This document shows positions 11,748 through 23,838 of a DNA stretch of 64,000 nucleotides, piece after piece. The position numbers were made by a program, and so were the translations under genes. Numbering within the stretch: position 1 is the stretch's first letter; the number at the start of each line of letters is the position of its first letter. The notes beneath the pieces are model-generated. The model was given only the letters and a program-made list of their open reading frames with translations, was not told where the DNA came from and ran no database searches. Where the stretch lies: NCBI GenBank assembly GCA_945910005.1, contig OX246739.1, forward strand, positions 6,230,001 through 6,294,000, read 5' to 3'. This DNA is from Isoperla grammatica (Eukaryota > Arthropoda > Insecta > Plecoptera > Perlodidae).

Positions 11748-11839
11748 TGAACTGTCAGCAACTGACAGAAGAGGTTAGAGAAATGCCACCCCGACACATG
11801 ACAACCCCACATGCTGAACTACTCCACGGTAGGCGGTAA

Positions 11840-14800
11840 TTTAATTCGATCTTAGGCGGGTTTACAAACTCACTACATGGCTATTTGACTGTTTAATGAG
11901 GGTCATGTAGCATGTTTGGCATAACACTTTTGGTCTTCCGTTTTGGTGTATGAATTTTAAACTTGATATCATTGACTGAGTGTAGATAATTTGTGAATTT
12001 ATACTAAAACTACTAGACTTGTAAATGCAACCCATTACATTTACTAAAAAAAAAAAAAAAAATGCAAATTAACTAAGTTTGTCTAATTTCTAATGTTCTT
12101 TCACTTTCTTGAAATTATTTTTATAGGGAACAATGTAAAAGAAGTTTGCCTCAACTTATAAAAAAAATCACCAATTCGAAGAAGTTGATGATTTCCAATA
12201 GGTAAACAGATGAACATGTGTATAGTAACACACAACCTATTTCAATTTTGTTACCATAAAGAAAGCTCAATAAATTCCAAATTACTCGATCAATAACACT
12301 CCTGATACCCGTACAATCATAATGATATGTCACTGTGCGTGGATTGCTGCATGGTCGCAGATTACGAGGGGTGAGCAAACTTACACGACACCATAGCAAT
12401 TACTGGACCACCCTTCCAAAGCACTCAGTGCAACCAGGAGTGTTTGAAAATAACCTAATTTACAAAACTTTCGTGGCCAACCCAATCAAGGACAGACAGT
12501 GTGATAAAACTAACTCAATACGAACGAACCACACCAAGATCCGTTTAGGCAGTACACGAGTGAAGTAGTGTAAATTTGCACCCCCAAGTGGCGCTGTTCA
12601 GTCCCTTCCCTTCACCTTCGACGCACAGCATCTTAAAGTATGGGTCCCATGGCTGAGCTCAGCAATATCCACCCCTTAGCACGACTTATGTTGCTGCATA
12701 CTAAATGAACAAATACCTACAACAACCCCCCTTCTCTTCTCTTCTCGTCGGCTGGGGAGATTTCACTTAGAAATCAGCGAGGCCTAACCAGAACGCTAGA
12801 CTGCTCGACTTCCGTCTAGCTAGGTAAACACTGTGACGTCACGGGTCATGAACGAGCGAAGCGAATCATATCATTCACTTCAATCGTATTGTTTCTATGT
12901 AGTGAGTGATAGAACCCAAACAAGAAAGTGGATATTTTTATAATATGTTTCGTGATCAACCTGAACCAATACAAACTCGATGTATTAATTAAAATGGTAT
13001 GTGGAGCAAAGTAAATCAAAACAAACATAAAAACACCATTATCATAATCCAGTCGTCTTCTTTTCGGCATCGTACTCGCATCATTATGATCAAGATTATC
13101 AAAAATAAAATCATATTTCATTTGAACTGTGGACATATCTTGCTACCTATTCAGAACATGTACAGTTAGGGTTGCAACCGTTATATTTCTTTGTGACCCG
13201 TTAAATTTGCTTTGTATTCTTGTTCGTACTCGTACCCTTTTTTCGTGGATGCCTTTCTAAATACAAACCCTGATTTATATATTATTCATTTTGTTTTAAT
13301 GTTGAACGAAATCAAGTTTTTACTCAAAGTCTGCCCGAATAGATTGATTTACAACAAGACATTGACAAAACGTAAAAAATTACAAATCAGCTTCTTGGAT
13401 GCACCAACGTACTTCTTTTGTCTGTTTAACAAGATTAACTATAGACAAGCGATCAGTTCGAAACGGTAGTTAGGTTTTTTAATCCTTGATTAGCCACTTG
13501 ATATGCAGGGAGCAGCGAATCGTTAGCTGACTTCGCTCTACGGTTCGAGCGTAATCCTGGCTCAGGAAATATACCCCTGGGGTCGTAGCTTTGTTGAAAT
13601 TGTATAAACAAACATAAAATGAAATTGTAGCGGGTAACTCAGGGGTGCACCCCACGAATTTTAGACATAAAGTAAACAGTAAACGGATAAACTAATAATT
13701 CACTAGACAAAACTTTATTTGATTTACGCGCACACTTAGCCTACAGTCAGTCTATCTTCAGAGAAGGGAACGGGGGAAAGGTGAAACATCTTTGTTCTAA
13801 ATTTAGGGATTACAAAGTCGACGGAGGCCTAGATTTCATAGCAAAGTTGAAGGGTGAATGCCGTAAAATTATAAATATTTACTCTTGACTCGGCTCCGAG
13901 GCAGCTCTGCGCGATGAAAGGCTTGCAGTACAAAACTCACTCACAACGTAACTCCACTGGGGATTGTCAATAATTTATTTGTTTTGTTGGTTTCATTAAT
14001 CTCAGCATCTAACTTATGTACGGCTACATTAACTTTCCCGAACAGAACGTTCAAGTAAGAGAAAACATAATGAAACAAAAACCCTTAATATTGTAATGAA
14101 ATAATATCATAGTCCTAACTTAGATCCGAAGAAAAATTAAGACAAATAAATGTGATTGTGCCAATTGTTAGAGTAAAGAAGAATGAAACAATTTATACAG
14201 ATCCTCACTTCCTGATTTTCTCCGCTAATGATGACCTTGTATTAGGTTGATTGGGATTCTTCAAAGGATCCTTACTTAGCACCGCAGCCAGCCCGCCGAT
14301 CAGATCACAGTCGATCCATCATTAGTCTATGAGTCATTCCGTCAATTAACTGTGATTGGTCAATAAATTACATTGAAGACTATGAGGTGGATGAGGAAGA
14401 CTAACAAGTGTTTTAACGAGACAGTTCAGCTGAAAGAATACGCATTATATAGCAACTAATAACTACTGTATGGACAAGAGGATTAGATATCGCATGATCT
14501 CCTGAGGTAGATACGTTAGACGGAAGACCGCTCGCGACCAATGCTCAACTACTGGACCAGGTCTTGGTCCAGGGTAACTCTGCATGTCGCAAGAGGCGCT
14601 ACAACCTATTTTTTAAATCAATTATTATTGATAAAACAAATAAAAGGAGTGACATAGTCGCTGTGCATCAATATTGTATATTTAACAAATAGCGATGAGT
14701 CGTGGAGTTAAAGTGCGGCCACTGTTTACATATTTTGGTCTGCAAATGAGAAAATGCTCGCTAAAATGCCAACTCGTTAGAACTAGAATGAATACCGTCC

Positions 14801-15450
14801 AAAAGCGTAACGGCCAATGAGCTTGTGTTGTCCAAATTACTACGTTCTAGTACTCGTGTGTGTGTTACGTTACTTCCCCTCATCTCCGGCGTCATCATCA
14901 TTAATGAATCAGCCCCTGTTAACGCGCCTCGCTACACCTCGGTGCATCAACATGACATGACAATAGAATGCGATACTGCCGCTCACATTTGCGATGTGGT
15001 TTCGAGTACCGAGCTGTTGTGCAAACCTGGCGGGAAACGGCGGAAGCTCCTCGGTTTCTGATGGACGAAAACGTAATTGCGACACATATATGTATTTCTT
15101 TGTGATATTAATATTACCTGGCATGTGTACCTTGTATCAAGGGTGTTACGTGAGGGGGGGGAGGGGGAGCAAGCCCCCCTGAAATTAAACAAACTTTGTC
15201 AGGATACCGAATGTCACCGCTGAGGCGCCACTATCGCCTGCAACTGGCGATTGCCGCTAGCGTTGTCCCATACCTGAGGGGGAGGCAGCCCACAAGGCGT
15301 GGGCCATCACATGTCTACACCCTCAACCCCGTGTGACGGGGAGAAACCCCCAATACATTTTAATTTTTAATAACCAAAGATAATATCAATTTAAACAAAC
15401 GAAATAATGAAGGGACAACCACCAGCGTGGGTGGCCAAATACCTGAATAA
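11840..15450. other. AT-rich DNA, no supported gene
   Basis: It contains a 17 nt A run at 12046-12062 and a GC-richer stretch at 15150-15350 with short inverted words (ATCGCC and GGCGAT around 15225). The open frames here are short and lack splice or composition support. Confidence 0.6.
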
Positions 15451-15455
15451 GATTC

Positions 15456-15797
15456 TCATTTATGAGATAAACTCGTTTGATGTCTGCCGCGCCGTTGACA
15501 GAAGCCTTCCTGACGAAACTTGATTACAAGCGAATAGTAGTATTCCTTTTTCACCCTTACGGAAATGAGAAGAAAACAAATATCTACAATAATCATCGGC
15601 CATGCAGCTATAATAATTACTTGACATACCTCATCATGAATGTGGCGGCAGACCTGATGTCTCGTGTACTCGCAATTACAAGCAGGTATATGAAAGTACA
15701 CATTGCATCCATGCAAAATCCTGTCTGTTACGTTTCTCATACTTCCACTTATCACTGGAACCAACCGTTGCATATTAGCACTCTACGGTGGATCTAA
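15456..15797. other. 320 bp stretch open on both strands
   Basis: A plus-strand ATG frame (15480-15797, 105 aa) and a minus-strand ATG frame (15773-15456, 105 aa) overlap almost fully. On the minus strand the segment CNCEYTRHQVCRHIHDE runs into a good GTATGT donor, which slightly favours the minus strand. No family is recognised for either product. Confidence 0.25.
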
Positions 15798-15799
15798 AG

Positions 15800-16730
15800 A
15801 ACAATAGACTGATGTGAGACGTGTTATGATCTCTGGCGCCAAAACATGTGACAGCCCATCTGCACTGTACACACATACCACATGTCTAAACACGTTTAGT
15901 TCAATTCAATCAACCTGAACGTTTGTTTGTAGCCCGATAAACAATACATGATGTGTACAGATCAGTTATATTATGGCCACAAGATGAGGCCGTATGAAGG
16001 ATGGATATGACAGGTTTCAAAGAGGAAATTCTAAGACGTAAATAAATAAAATCAAAGTATAGAACTGGATTGATTGATTGATTTGACTTCCTCAATTTAG
16101 AAAGAGAAATAGGGAAGTTTGATTGAGGAAGACGTGAAATAAATTCTGGAGTCTGGAGTCATGGGATATAGTGATTTATAAAAAAACTGGAACATATCTT
16201 GTCGAAAGGATGGGTAGAAGGTTTTTTAAAATAAATGTTTATGTTTAGTTAATTAGTATTCTATAAATTCTATACAATTCTTTAGTCCGAATAGATTGTA
16301 TTGGTTATTTCGAGCTTTCGTGACTGTTGACGACCCAGCCTAGTTATACTCTTTAACATGTGTCTACATCTCTACAGAGTAGCTACATAATACACATACA
16401 ATACATAACATGCCTTCAACAATACCAACAATTATTATTAACTGATTGTACAAAACTGGACAGAAACCACTTTTAAAAATGAATGTTTGTTTGTTTTTTA
16501 AGTAGGAAGATACATATGAAAAAACAAATGAAAACACATGTATGCAAATTTAATCAAGGACTCAACTAGCATACATATTCATAGATCCTCCAGTACAAGA
16601 ATGCAAGTTGGGTTGGGCATTACGAAGGTAACGACGCAAACTGGCGGGGAGGGCAGCGGTGTGTGAACTACCCTCAAGCACCGGCCAAGCGATCTGCATA
16701 CTCGACGTCGCACAGGACAAAGAACACCAA
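15800..16730. other. AT-rich DNA, no supported gene
   Basis: Contains TTGATTGATTGATT-type short repeats near 16069-16085, like those near 11096-11118. Nothing else is recognised. Confidence 0.55.
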
Positions 16731-16739
16731 CAATATATC

Positions 16740-16964
16740 ATGTCAGAGAGGGGCAGGAGAGGAAGTCAAGGAACGCAGAGAGAAAGAGATGGGGCTGCTG
16801 AGATTGGAGTTATCGCTGTTTTATTATTGTTTCCATTGTTATCGTATATAGTTCTACTTACTGCACTTCTTTGCAAGAAACATTTTGTGAATATGATATT
16901 ACATAAATACAGACGTAGGAAATGCTGGAATACGATGGGAGAATGTCTTACCAAAACGTTATAA
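16740..16964 (+). CDS. Candidate single-pass membrane microprotein (74 aa)
   Basis: From the ATG at 16740 the product starts with a charged stretch (MSERGRRGSQGTQRERDG). It then has one hydrophobic segment of about 24 residues at roughly 22-45, including IAVLLLFPLLSYIVLLTALL, followed by a basic tail with KYRRRKC and a stop at 16962-16964. The hydrophobic segment flanked by hydrophilic ends fits a one-span membrane protein. The frame is open upstream to 16632 but has no earlier ATG. No intron signs are seen. No family is recognised, and a chance ORF cannot be excluded in AT-rich DNA. Confidence 0.33.
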   Translation: MSERGRRGSQGTQRERDGAAEIGVIAVLLLFPLLSYIVLLTALLCKKHFVNMILHKYRRRKCWNTMGECLTKTL

Positions 16965-16999
16965 ATAATTAGCTAAATATACAGTTAATGTAGTTGTCT

Positions 17000-18830
17000 T
17001 ACATGTGCATCAAGATAAATAACTGGTATAATTTATAAACGATTTATTTATTTATTACATCATTTTAAGTTTGGCACCTCAATCCCACATTATTTAGAAA
17101 GTTAATTTGTAAGCGGTGAATGGGTGATCATAGTACGGTACATGCGCGATGCCAACCAGTACATAATACATGTGAATGTCCTGTCCTCTAATGAGTTCCT
17201 ATTGTAGACCTAACTAGCCTGGTAGACAACCAGACTCATTCACATTATTTATTACTATAAACCTAGACAAGCTACCCGTAGTGTCTTATACAGGTCTGAC
17301 CAGTTACACACCCAAGGTACGTGGTTTCGAGTCCCGCACAATACACACGTTTTTGTAATTCCCATCTGTCATCAACTCGTCCTCTCCAATGGGCATCGTT
17401 TATGAAACTAACCATCCACCTTTACAAACAGTATTGTTTTTAGACCCGAGATTGAGGGGGAGACACGAGAATAAATGAGAAAGTGAGAGACGAGGAAGAA
17501 TGGCGACCATATTAATCTCAGAGTCAAGTTGTTATTTCCACCCTGCACATAAATTACCGAGAAACATGAATTATTATATAGCTAGCAGGTTTTTCTTGGT
17601 GCAGACAGTAACCGTAGGTAAGACGGTAGGAATATAAAGTGTAATTTGCGACGTTATTATCTTAACTTGCACCTTAATCACAGCCTTAATAGCTATCGCA
17701 TATTTGCATAGTTAGGTAGGTTTATAAGCTTACCCCTGCACGGTAGGGGAAGAGGAACGGTCTAGTTTTAATAAGGGATAACACGGTGGATCGTAATTTC
17801 TCCAGTGGGACTCTGGGTTCACTCCTAGTTTATGCAAAAAGGACGAGCAACAAAATCCTTTTGGGTTGGATTACTGCAAAAGCCAGGATGCGCCGCTGCA
17901 ATATATCCACACACAATCTCGCGACCAAATCTATTTAGGCTTACGAGTAGGGAAATAAAATCGAATAAATTTCGAGTTCGGTGCATGGGCCTAATTCTGT
18001 TGAGTAGACTTTTGTGGTCGTCATATATTATCAGGTTATAGCAAAACAAAGCGCAATGACGTTACCACCTAAATCAACGGTGCTGGTTTGAGCAACAACT
18101 TGCGATATGGTAAACAATATCGTAATAAAACTTAAAAAACGAACTTTATAATAAGTACTAAACCTATAATAATTAAGAATCGGAAAATAAAAAAGGTTTA
18201 AAATTGAAAACAACTAGAGTTCGTTTACAGGTGAAAACTACAATTGGTGCCCAGGTTCGCACCGGTCACTCGCAATGCTACCAACATATTCTGTAAAGCG
18301 AAAACTATTCGTCCACAACGTGACAATTGTGACAACCTTGTTCTTCCCACAATCAAGATTGTACAACATAGATGGAGCTAAAAGCTAAGCTTTACAGATA
18401 ACTTAGATACATATATTTTCAAAGAATGGAAGACAGGATCGAAGACTCCACAGAGTGTTTGGAGAGTTCGGGGAGTTTGGAAGTTTCACCGCAAGAGTTT
18501 CTTCCAAGCGATTCTGAGTGTTCTACTAACTTTTCGCTTTCACGAGCCAACTTTTTTTATTAATCCTCAATATTACATTAAACAACACAACTTGCTCTTG
18601 TGTTCGCAACAAATTTATCAACTGGAAGATTAAGAAGTATTAATTTTAATTACGCTCTATTCGCAAACTGCAAATAAACGAACCATGAAATGTCAACCTT
18701 AATTAATCCCTATAATTATCTCAATTCTCCCATCATCTTCGTATAATTAATTCCTAGACAGTTTCAACCGGCTGCCCACTTCGCTCGCTGTGTCATTTAC
18801 TCAAGGAGCTACGCCAAAATTTAAAAATAA
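17000..18830. other. AT-rich DNA; one box-B-like remnant
   Basis: GGTTTCGAGTCCCGC at about 17326-17340 looks like a pol III box B of a decayed SINE, but no box A is convincing. The remainder carries no supported gene. Confidence 0.5.
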
Positions 18831-18837
18831 ATAAAAA

Positions 18838-19277
18838 TTGAGAGAGTGCAGATGGTGGGTTGACGTGCAGGCCGGCGAGGCGATGTTGTGTCTACTACAA
18901 CATATTAAGAGTCGAAACATATTTCCGGACAGCTACCGTGGTTGCCCTGATCGGGGTGGAGTCGAGGAGAGGCGCGTTCTTCATAGGATCGGAGACTTGA
19001 AACCAATTACGTTAAATTGCAATCAACAGTGATGATGTGTTTATTAAACGCTAGTCGAGTCTGCAGGGCGGTGATTAGTTTCAATTATCGCATAAGGGCT
19101 ATTATAACTATGTTGAGCTGCCGAGTCTCGTGCGAGGTAATAAGCGGGGATGAAACGGCGCCTTTTAGCTCCGCGTCTATTGTCCACCGCGCCCACGAGT
19201 TGCAATTATTCTTTTATAGCCTCGTAGTAGTAATAAGTCTGGAGATATTCATCTCGAAATGCAACACGAGACAGTAA
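18838..19277 (+). other. GC-richer block with overlapping small ORFs
   Basis: Two plus-strand frames (18838-19032, and ATG at 19032 to 19277) follow each other. The second encodes an 81-residue product with four cysteines and a hydrophobic stretch near the C-terminus (LFFYSLVVVISLEIF). No splice site or family supports either. The block is of higher complexity than its surroundings and could be a regulatory or conserved non-coding element. Confidence 0.2.
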
Positions 19278-19286
19278 AACACCGAC

Positions 19287-19356
19287 AGAGATGGCTCAGT
19301 ACGTACTAACACAAGAAGCTCTAAGCCCGGAGGTCGCCAGTTCGATATCTGCTGGG
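19287..19356 (+). mobile_element. tRNA-derived SINE head
   Basis: Box A TGGCTCAGTACG lies at 19292-19303 and box B AGTTCGATATC at 19339-19349. The 36 bp gap between them is close to that of a tRNA. The tRNA stems do not all close, so this is read as the 5' head of a SINE. The downstream body is not matched elsewhere in the window. Confidence 0.6.
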
Positions 19357-19460
19357 GTAAATCTTGACTCAATGAAAACTGAAAGTGCAAACAATGAAAC
19401 TCTCAGCGTTTGTTGACAAATTTGAATATAGGCTTTACTTTAACGCGTTACCCAATCTCT

Positions 19461-19476
19461 GGGGGGGGGGGGGGGG
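19461..19476. repeat. Poly-G run (16 nt)
   Basis: A pure run of 16 G on the plus strand. A second run of 16 G lies at 21896-21911. Confidence 0.95.
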
Positions 19477-19479
19477 TCC

Positions 19480-21060
19480 ATCAGCTTTCACAGGAAATTT
19501 TCAAATTTCACAATTGAATATTCTATGTGGTTTACCATTTTTGACCAACACACACATCCATATAACGTCTACGTCTCATTATGTTTGTATTAATCAGGAA
19601 TGTGCACAATCACGCAGATACTTTTTTCACGCAGCCATAACAACTATGTTTATTGTAGATAGGGTTCTCATATGGTTGACACCGCGTCAGCAGTATCGTC
19701 AGGCGCCAGACAGTAACTGTTTACTGTAAACAAAGACTGTCTCGTAAGTAAGAATCTGTATCCCGTCAACGTTCACACGCACAGCAAAGTAAGATATCTT
19801 CAACTTCAAACCTCTGCATCTTAAATTAAGTAATTGAGATTTTCAACGAGAAACATCCTGTTTAACCTACACAGTCCTAAAACGAGCAGTTTGTATGCGA
19901 CGACGTACTACGTGTGAGAGTTGACATGACCGCTCGATGTGCTAGAGCATTCCACTGCAGGAAGTTGACGTTCCATTTCCGCCATCGGCGATACTCGCTC
20001 AGTTATTTACCAAGGCCGTTGGACACTCCTTCTTACCATCAGGATACCCTAAAGACAGTTTCAGGCTGTCCCGGCCAAGGCTGTGTTTCCGATCGTTCCC
20101 GTCGGCCTAAGTGACTGATGACAGCGCCACCGTTTTCCTCCAATCGACAATGGGCGTTTACGTTTTGAAATATAACATTTAAATTCTGATTATAGTCATC
20201 ACTTTACGGTAGTTTTTTGTATTCATTATTGAATCACGTAGATTTTTTTTAATACTATCCTTTAACTAAATGACCATCATTTGTAATTGTCATTGGCAGT
20301 AAGACTATTTATAAAATGTTTGAATTTTTTTTAACATAGTCATTAGGTTTTTTACGAAGGGGGTGAGCGTTGAAACGTTTAGGATAGGTCTACTAACCAT
20401 TTTCTCCAACTAAAACATGAAATCTACTTTGTATGGAATCGACACGAGGTAAGGGCAAGCAGGTGTTATCCAACATTATATCGACATGGCCGGCTGTAAA
20501 CAGCTTCAGCTCTGCCAAACGGTTATACAGAGTGATCCCACCAACCGTAACGTAAAACAATGGTGTCACTACGAATTACATTAGTGTTTTGTCATGTCAC
20601 GAGGAATTAATATGCACCGCCAACAAAGTCGTCCCGCACTAAACCTTGTGTCGCTTATTGAATGTTAATTACTTCATGCGTCGAGGTGTGTAGTGTATTA
20701 TAGAACCAACGTGTGCGTCACCGTTTTGGCGGAGCGATGTCTGGCGGGATAAGACCCGAAACATGGCGTCGCGGCCTGACAGCGCTTAGCGATGAAATTA
20801 CCTCAAAAGCTTCGTCGGTAGCGTCACGGCGGCTTTGGTGTGATTATTATAGAATCGTGAAATGGAAATGTTTAAACGAACAGTCCAAAAAAAGGTCAAA
20901 AAGTTATATTTTTTCTACAAGACTCTGCGTATTATTTTTATGTTTTTGGCCCAAATTACCAAAAACTGGTTGTAATCAACTACCAACAGCTTTCGAGAGA
21001 AAAAAAAAGCAAAACCAAAAATTATACATTTAAATATTTGAGGAATTCGTTTACATTTTT
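19480..21060. other. AT-rich DNA, no supported gene
   Basis: A CpG-containing patch at 20710-20840 has an ATG frame starting MSGGIRPETWRRGLTA, with no donor or family to support it. A GAAACGTTTAGG word near 20371 resembles the GAAACGTC words noted at 42500 and 46233. Confidence 0.45.
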
Positions 21061-21066
21061 TTTATT
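21061..21066 (-). terminator. Polyadenylation signal AATAAA (minus strand)
   Basis: TTTATT on the plus strand is AATAAA on the minus strand. It lies 78 nt after the stop of the ORF at 21144-21493, a normal distance for a 3' end. Confidence 0.4.
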
Positions 21067-21143
21067 ATTTGGATTGTAATTTTTAAAACAACGCTAAAAA
21101 CAACGCACGGTTGTAGCTTGTAAGTAATGTGACAGTCTACAAA

Positions 21144-21493
21144 TCACAAAACGCCTATAGACCCCACCAGTAAAGACAGTAGTATAATGAAGGTGTCGGA
21201 TGACGGGTGACCAGCAGCGCTATTGACGCAATGGACAACACGACTGCCCTGGGGATCACCCCAGACGTGTGAGTGTGAGTGTGAGACAAGACAAGGAAGT
21301 AAACAGATATCGCTGTTACCGGCGCGCGTAGCAAAGCGGCTACTTGTAACTAGCCATGTTTCCAGTGTCAACATCCACTCTTGGCAAGGATCCGACCCTT
21401 CTGTTGGCTGCCTGGTCGATGACGCGTCGTTTAACACCATTGTTCCACTTATATCGGCGCATCGGTGAGTATCACTCCCCGGAACAACGTGAG
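21144..21493 (-). CDS. Candidate terminal exon with a GPI-anchor-like tail
   Basis: A CTCTCAG acceptor at 21494-21500 enters a frame in phase 1 that stays open for 115 codons to TGA at 21146-21144. The product has six cysteines. It ends with small residues (NSAAGHPSSD) and then a 16-residue hydrophobic tail (TFIILLSLLVGSIGVL) that reaches the stop, which is the pattern of a GPI-anchor signal or tail anchor. The whole open frame reaches 21635. An AATAAA follows at 21066-21061. The plus strand has a competing exon-like frame ending at a good donor (GTGAGT at 21465). The phase matches the signal-peptide exon at 48951-49017 on the same strand, but a link across 27 kb is only a hypothesis. No domain is recognised. 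Confidence 0.33.
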
Positions 21494-21562
21494 CTGAGAG
21501 CATACTTGGTTCGCGCCAAGAATTATTTAAACTAATTGAGTTTTCTGTACACGGGTGCGTTG

Positions 21563-21780
21563 GACTTTTGGGACTTACCGATGGGACGGAACTTAAAACT
21601 TTAGAAGTATACTTAATAATTAAATAAACACTCACCTAGGCGTAAACCTACGTAAGTTTTAGAAACGCTAATCTTAAAATGTGATTCCAACTTTGTTTTA
21701 GACATTTGGGACTTACCATCTAGATGGTGCGACGATATGCTACATAATTAAATACAAATTTAAAACCACTCATCTAGGCT
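21563..21780. repeat. Diverged direct duplication, offset about 143 bp
   Basis: TTGGGACTTACC, then about 40 diverged bases, TAATTAAATA and CACTCA(C/T)CTAGGC, occur in the same order at 21563-21645 and 21701-21780. Each copy carries a minus-strand GTAAGTCCCAAA donor-like site. Confidence 0.55.
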
Positions 21781-21895
21781 ACATTTGATTTAACTGCATG
21801 CCCATGTGACTGCTTAAACGAAGTATTGATTAGTCAACTGTTTCGTTGGACAGTGGTTGCAGTGGGCAATTCAAAAGCCAGTGACGAATGGGGGC

Positions 21896-21911
21896 GGGGG
21901 GGGGGGGGGGG
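21896..21911. repeat. Poly-G run (16 nt)
   Basis: A pure run of 16 G preceded by GGGGC, about 0.4 kb from the GPI-like ORF. Confidence 0.95.
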
Positions 21912-22342
21912 TTGTTTTGCTTAGCTTAAAACAATAGAGTTTGCCGTATTACAAGGAACCCAAACAATGCTGTGTTAAACGCATGGATTTGCGTGAAACA
22001 ACTACAATTTAACGACAATGCAAATACTGCTACGCACCCAGAATACGCCCAACCAATTTGCACCACATCAGCCATAATAGATGAGAGGAGACCATTATTA
22101 TCGCTTCGTTAAGTGTTGTCTTCAGTATTGTGTCATTCTAAAGCGTCCACCTCGTTCACAATACTGAACTAAAATAGTGCCACGTGTTCACTGAATAGGG
22201 AATATGCATGTTAATTTTTGTCGTCGTTACCAAATTAATGACGATGTTAAGAAGTCAAAAATATTTCATTTTCCGTAAATATTTTCATTCAAGAAAGTGA
22301 GCTGAAAATTTCACAAATAATTATGGCGGGAAAAACAGGTCA

Positions 22343-22724
22343 TGACGTCAGAACTGACTAACATCAATCAGCCTATCACACAAAGATAATCAAAGATTGT
22401 ATTTGTGCCGAATATTTCACTCAAATTAGAGTATTTATAGTATTATTTGGTTCCATAATGAATAATAATTGTTTGCAACAATTAATTTACACAATTGGCA
22501 TGATTATTTGTAATAATGAAACATTATTTCAGTGAATAATAGGTTTGTGAAGAGATCGGACAACAATGAATACGTTGTCTTTCCGATAATTGTCTAGTGT
22601 TGCAAGGCGGTGATTGGCAAACACATTCATACACAGTGATGTTTACTCAGTTATGACGTAACCATCCGTTTCACGATAAAAGCCCGGGAAAGAAGAAATG
22701 TTATACTTTGTAACGTTATAAAAA
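22343..22724 (+). promoter_or_regulatory. CRE-like sites and TATA box upstream of a small ORF
   Basis: A perfect TGACGTCA lies at 22343-22350 and a TGACGTAA at 22654-22661; both are bZIP (CREB/ATF) type sites. TATAAAAA at 22717-22724 is 51-58 bp before the ATG at 22775. The order of CRE, CRE, TATA and ATG is promoter-like. All motifs are short and could be chance. Confidence 0.3.
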
Positions 22725-22774
22725 TCAAACTGTGACGTTTTGAAGTGCGAAAAGTAGTTTGCCGGTATTTGTAG

Positions 22775-22969
22775 ATGAGGGCCTGTCAACTTCACATGAT
22801 CGAACCAATATCGGGAAATGTGGTATATTCCCTAATGAGGAGACATATTTTATATAGCAAAGACAAATCGACAGAATGGACAGAAGAACGGATGATTAAA
22901 TATCATTTCAGCTTCGTAGAGCCCGATTATACCAAATTTTGTCTCATATCTCATACTTTTTTTTCATGA
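22775..22969 (+). CDS. Small ATG ORF (64 aa) below a TATA box
   Basis: The ATG has G at +4 and A near -1. The product starts MRACQLHMIEPISGNVVY and is mixed in composition, with no signal peptide or membrane span. The stop is TGA at 22967-22969. No canonical AATAAA is seen close by. The case for it rests on the promoter-like motifs upstream; no family is recognised. Confidence 0.25.
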   Translation: MRACQLHMIEPISGNVVYSLMRRHILYSKDKSTEWTEERMIKYHFSFVEPDYTKFCLISHTFFS

Positions 22970-23838
22970 TTTCAACAAATAATTCATACACATACATGGT
23001 GTATCTACCATCTATATGCTATGTTTGTTTGGAGCACACCTAAGATTAACGGAGACTAAACATACGGTGAAACCACGCACAAACATTCGACCTGATCAGT
23101 TTAAGGCGGCAAACAAGAAATTCCTGATTGGGTTGGAACGAAAATGTTAGGAATTATAAACAAGTAAATAGTAAAAAAAAACATAGTTTACGAGAAAGTG
23201 ACAAGAAAATCTAGTAGAGGCAGAAAATATTAGAATATAATAATATGCATAATACAAATCTGAAGGTTACATTGTTGTGTATAATGGATACGTAGAAATG
23301 AAGACACAACTAAATATTTAATTAAATTAAAGTCCCCCAGTGAAAATCAGTTTCGTTACTGAGTAGGTAGACTCTAAATGTGAATTTATTTTTTTATTTA
23401 TTTATGGCAGAAACAAGGAACGAATGGAGACATATTTAGAGCAATCAACGTATTGATAAATTAACAAAACTACTGAATTACATAGGGAGAAGAACGCGTG
23501 TACTACGACTTGCTATGCACGTGGGAGCCGACCTATTTAGCACTGCCCTCCGCCACATAGCAATAACAACTATGAGATCACCTGGGCGGGCGACGTTTGT
23601 CCAGACCTCACGTCATCTTAACGTGGCGGGGGCGGCCGTGGTTTAGGATGGGTACACCACACGCAACAAGACTTGCTAAATATCTCATAACCGACCAATA
23701 ATAAATATAAACATGCACGCATCAGTTCGTTCACCTGTGTAGAAAGTCGACAAGAAGAATGATGATGATGAATGATGTATTAAGCATACTGGAACGATAA
23801 ACCTACACTACTACAGGTGAGAACTTGTTCCCATAGAG
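22970..23838. other. AT-rich DNA, no supported gene
   Basis: Nothing recognised apart from a GC-richer patch at 23580-23650 and a short ATGATG run near 23760. Confidence 0.55.
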
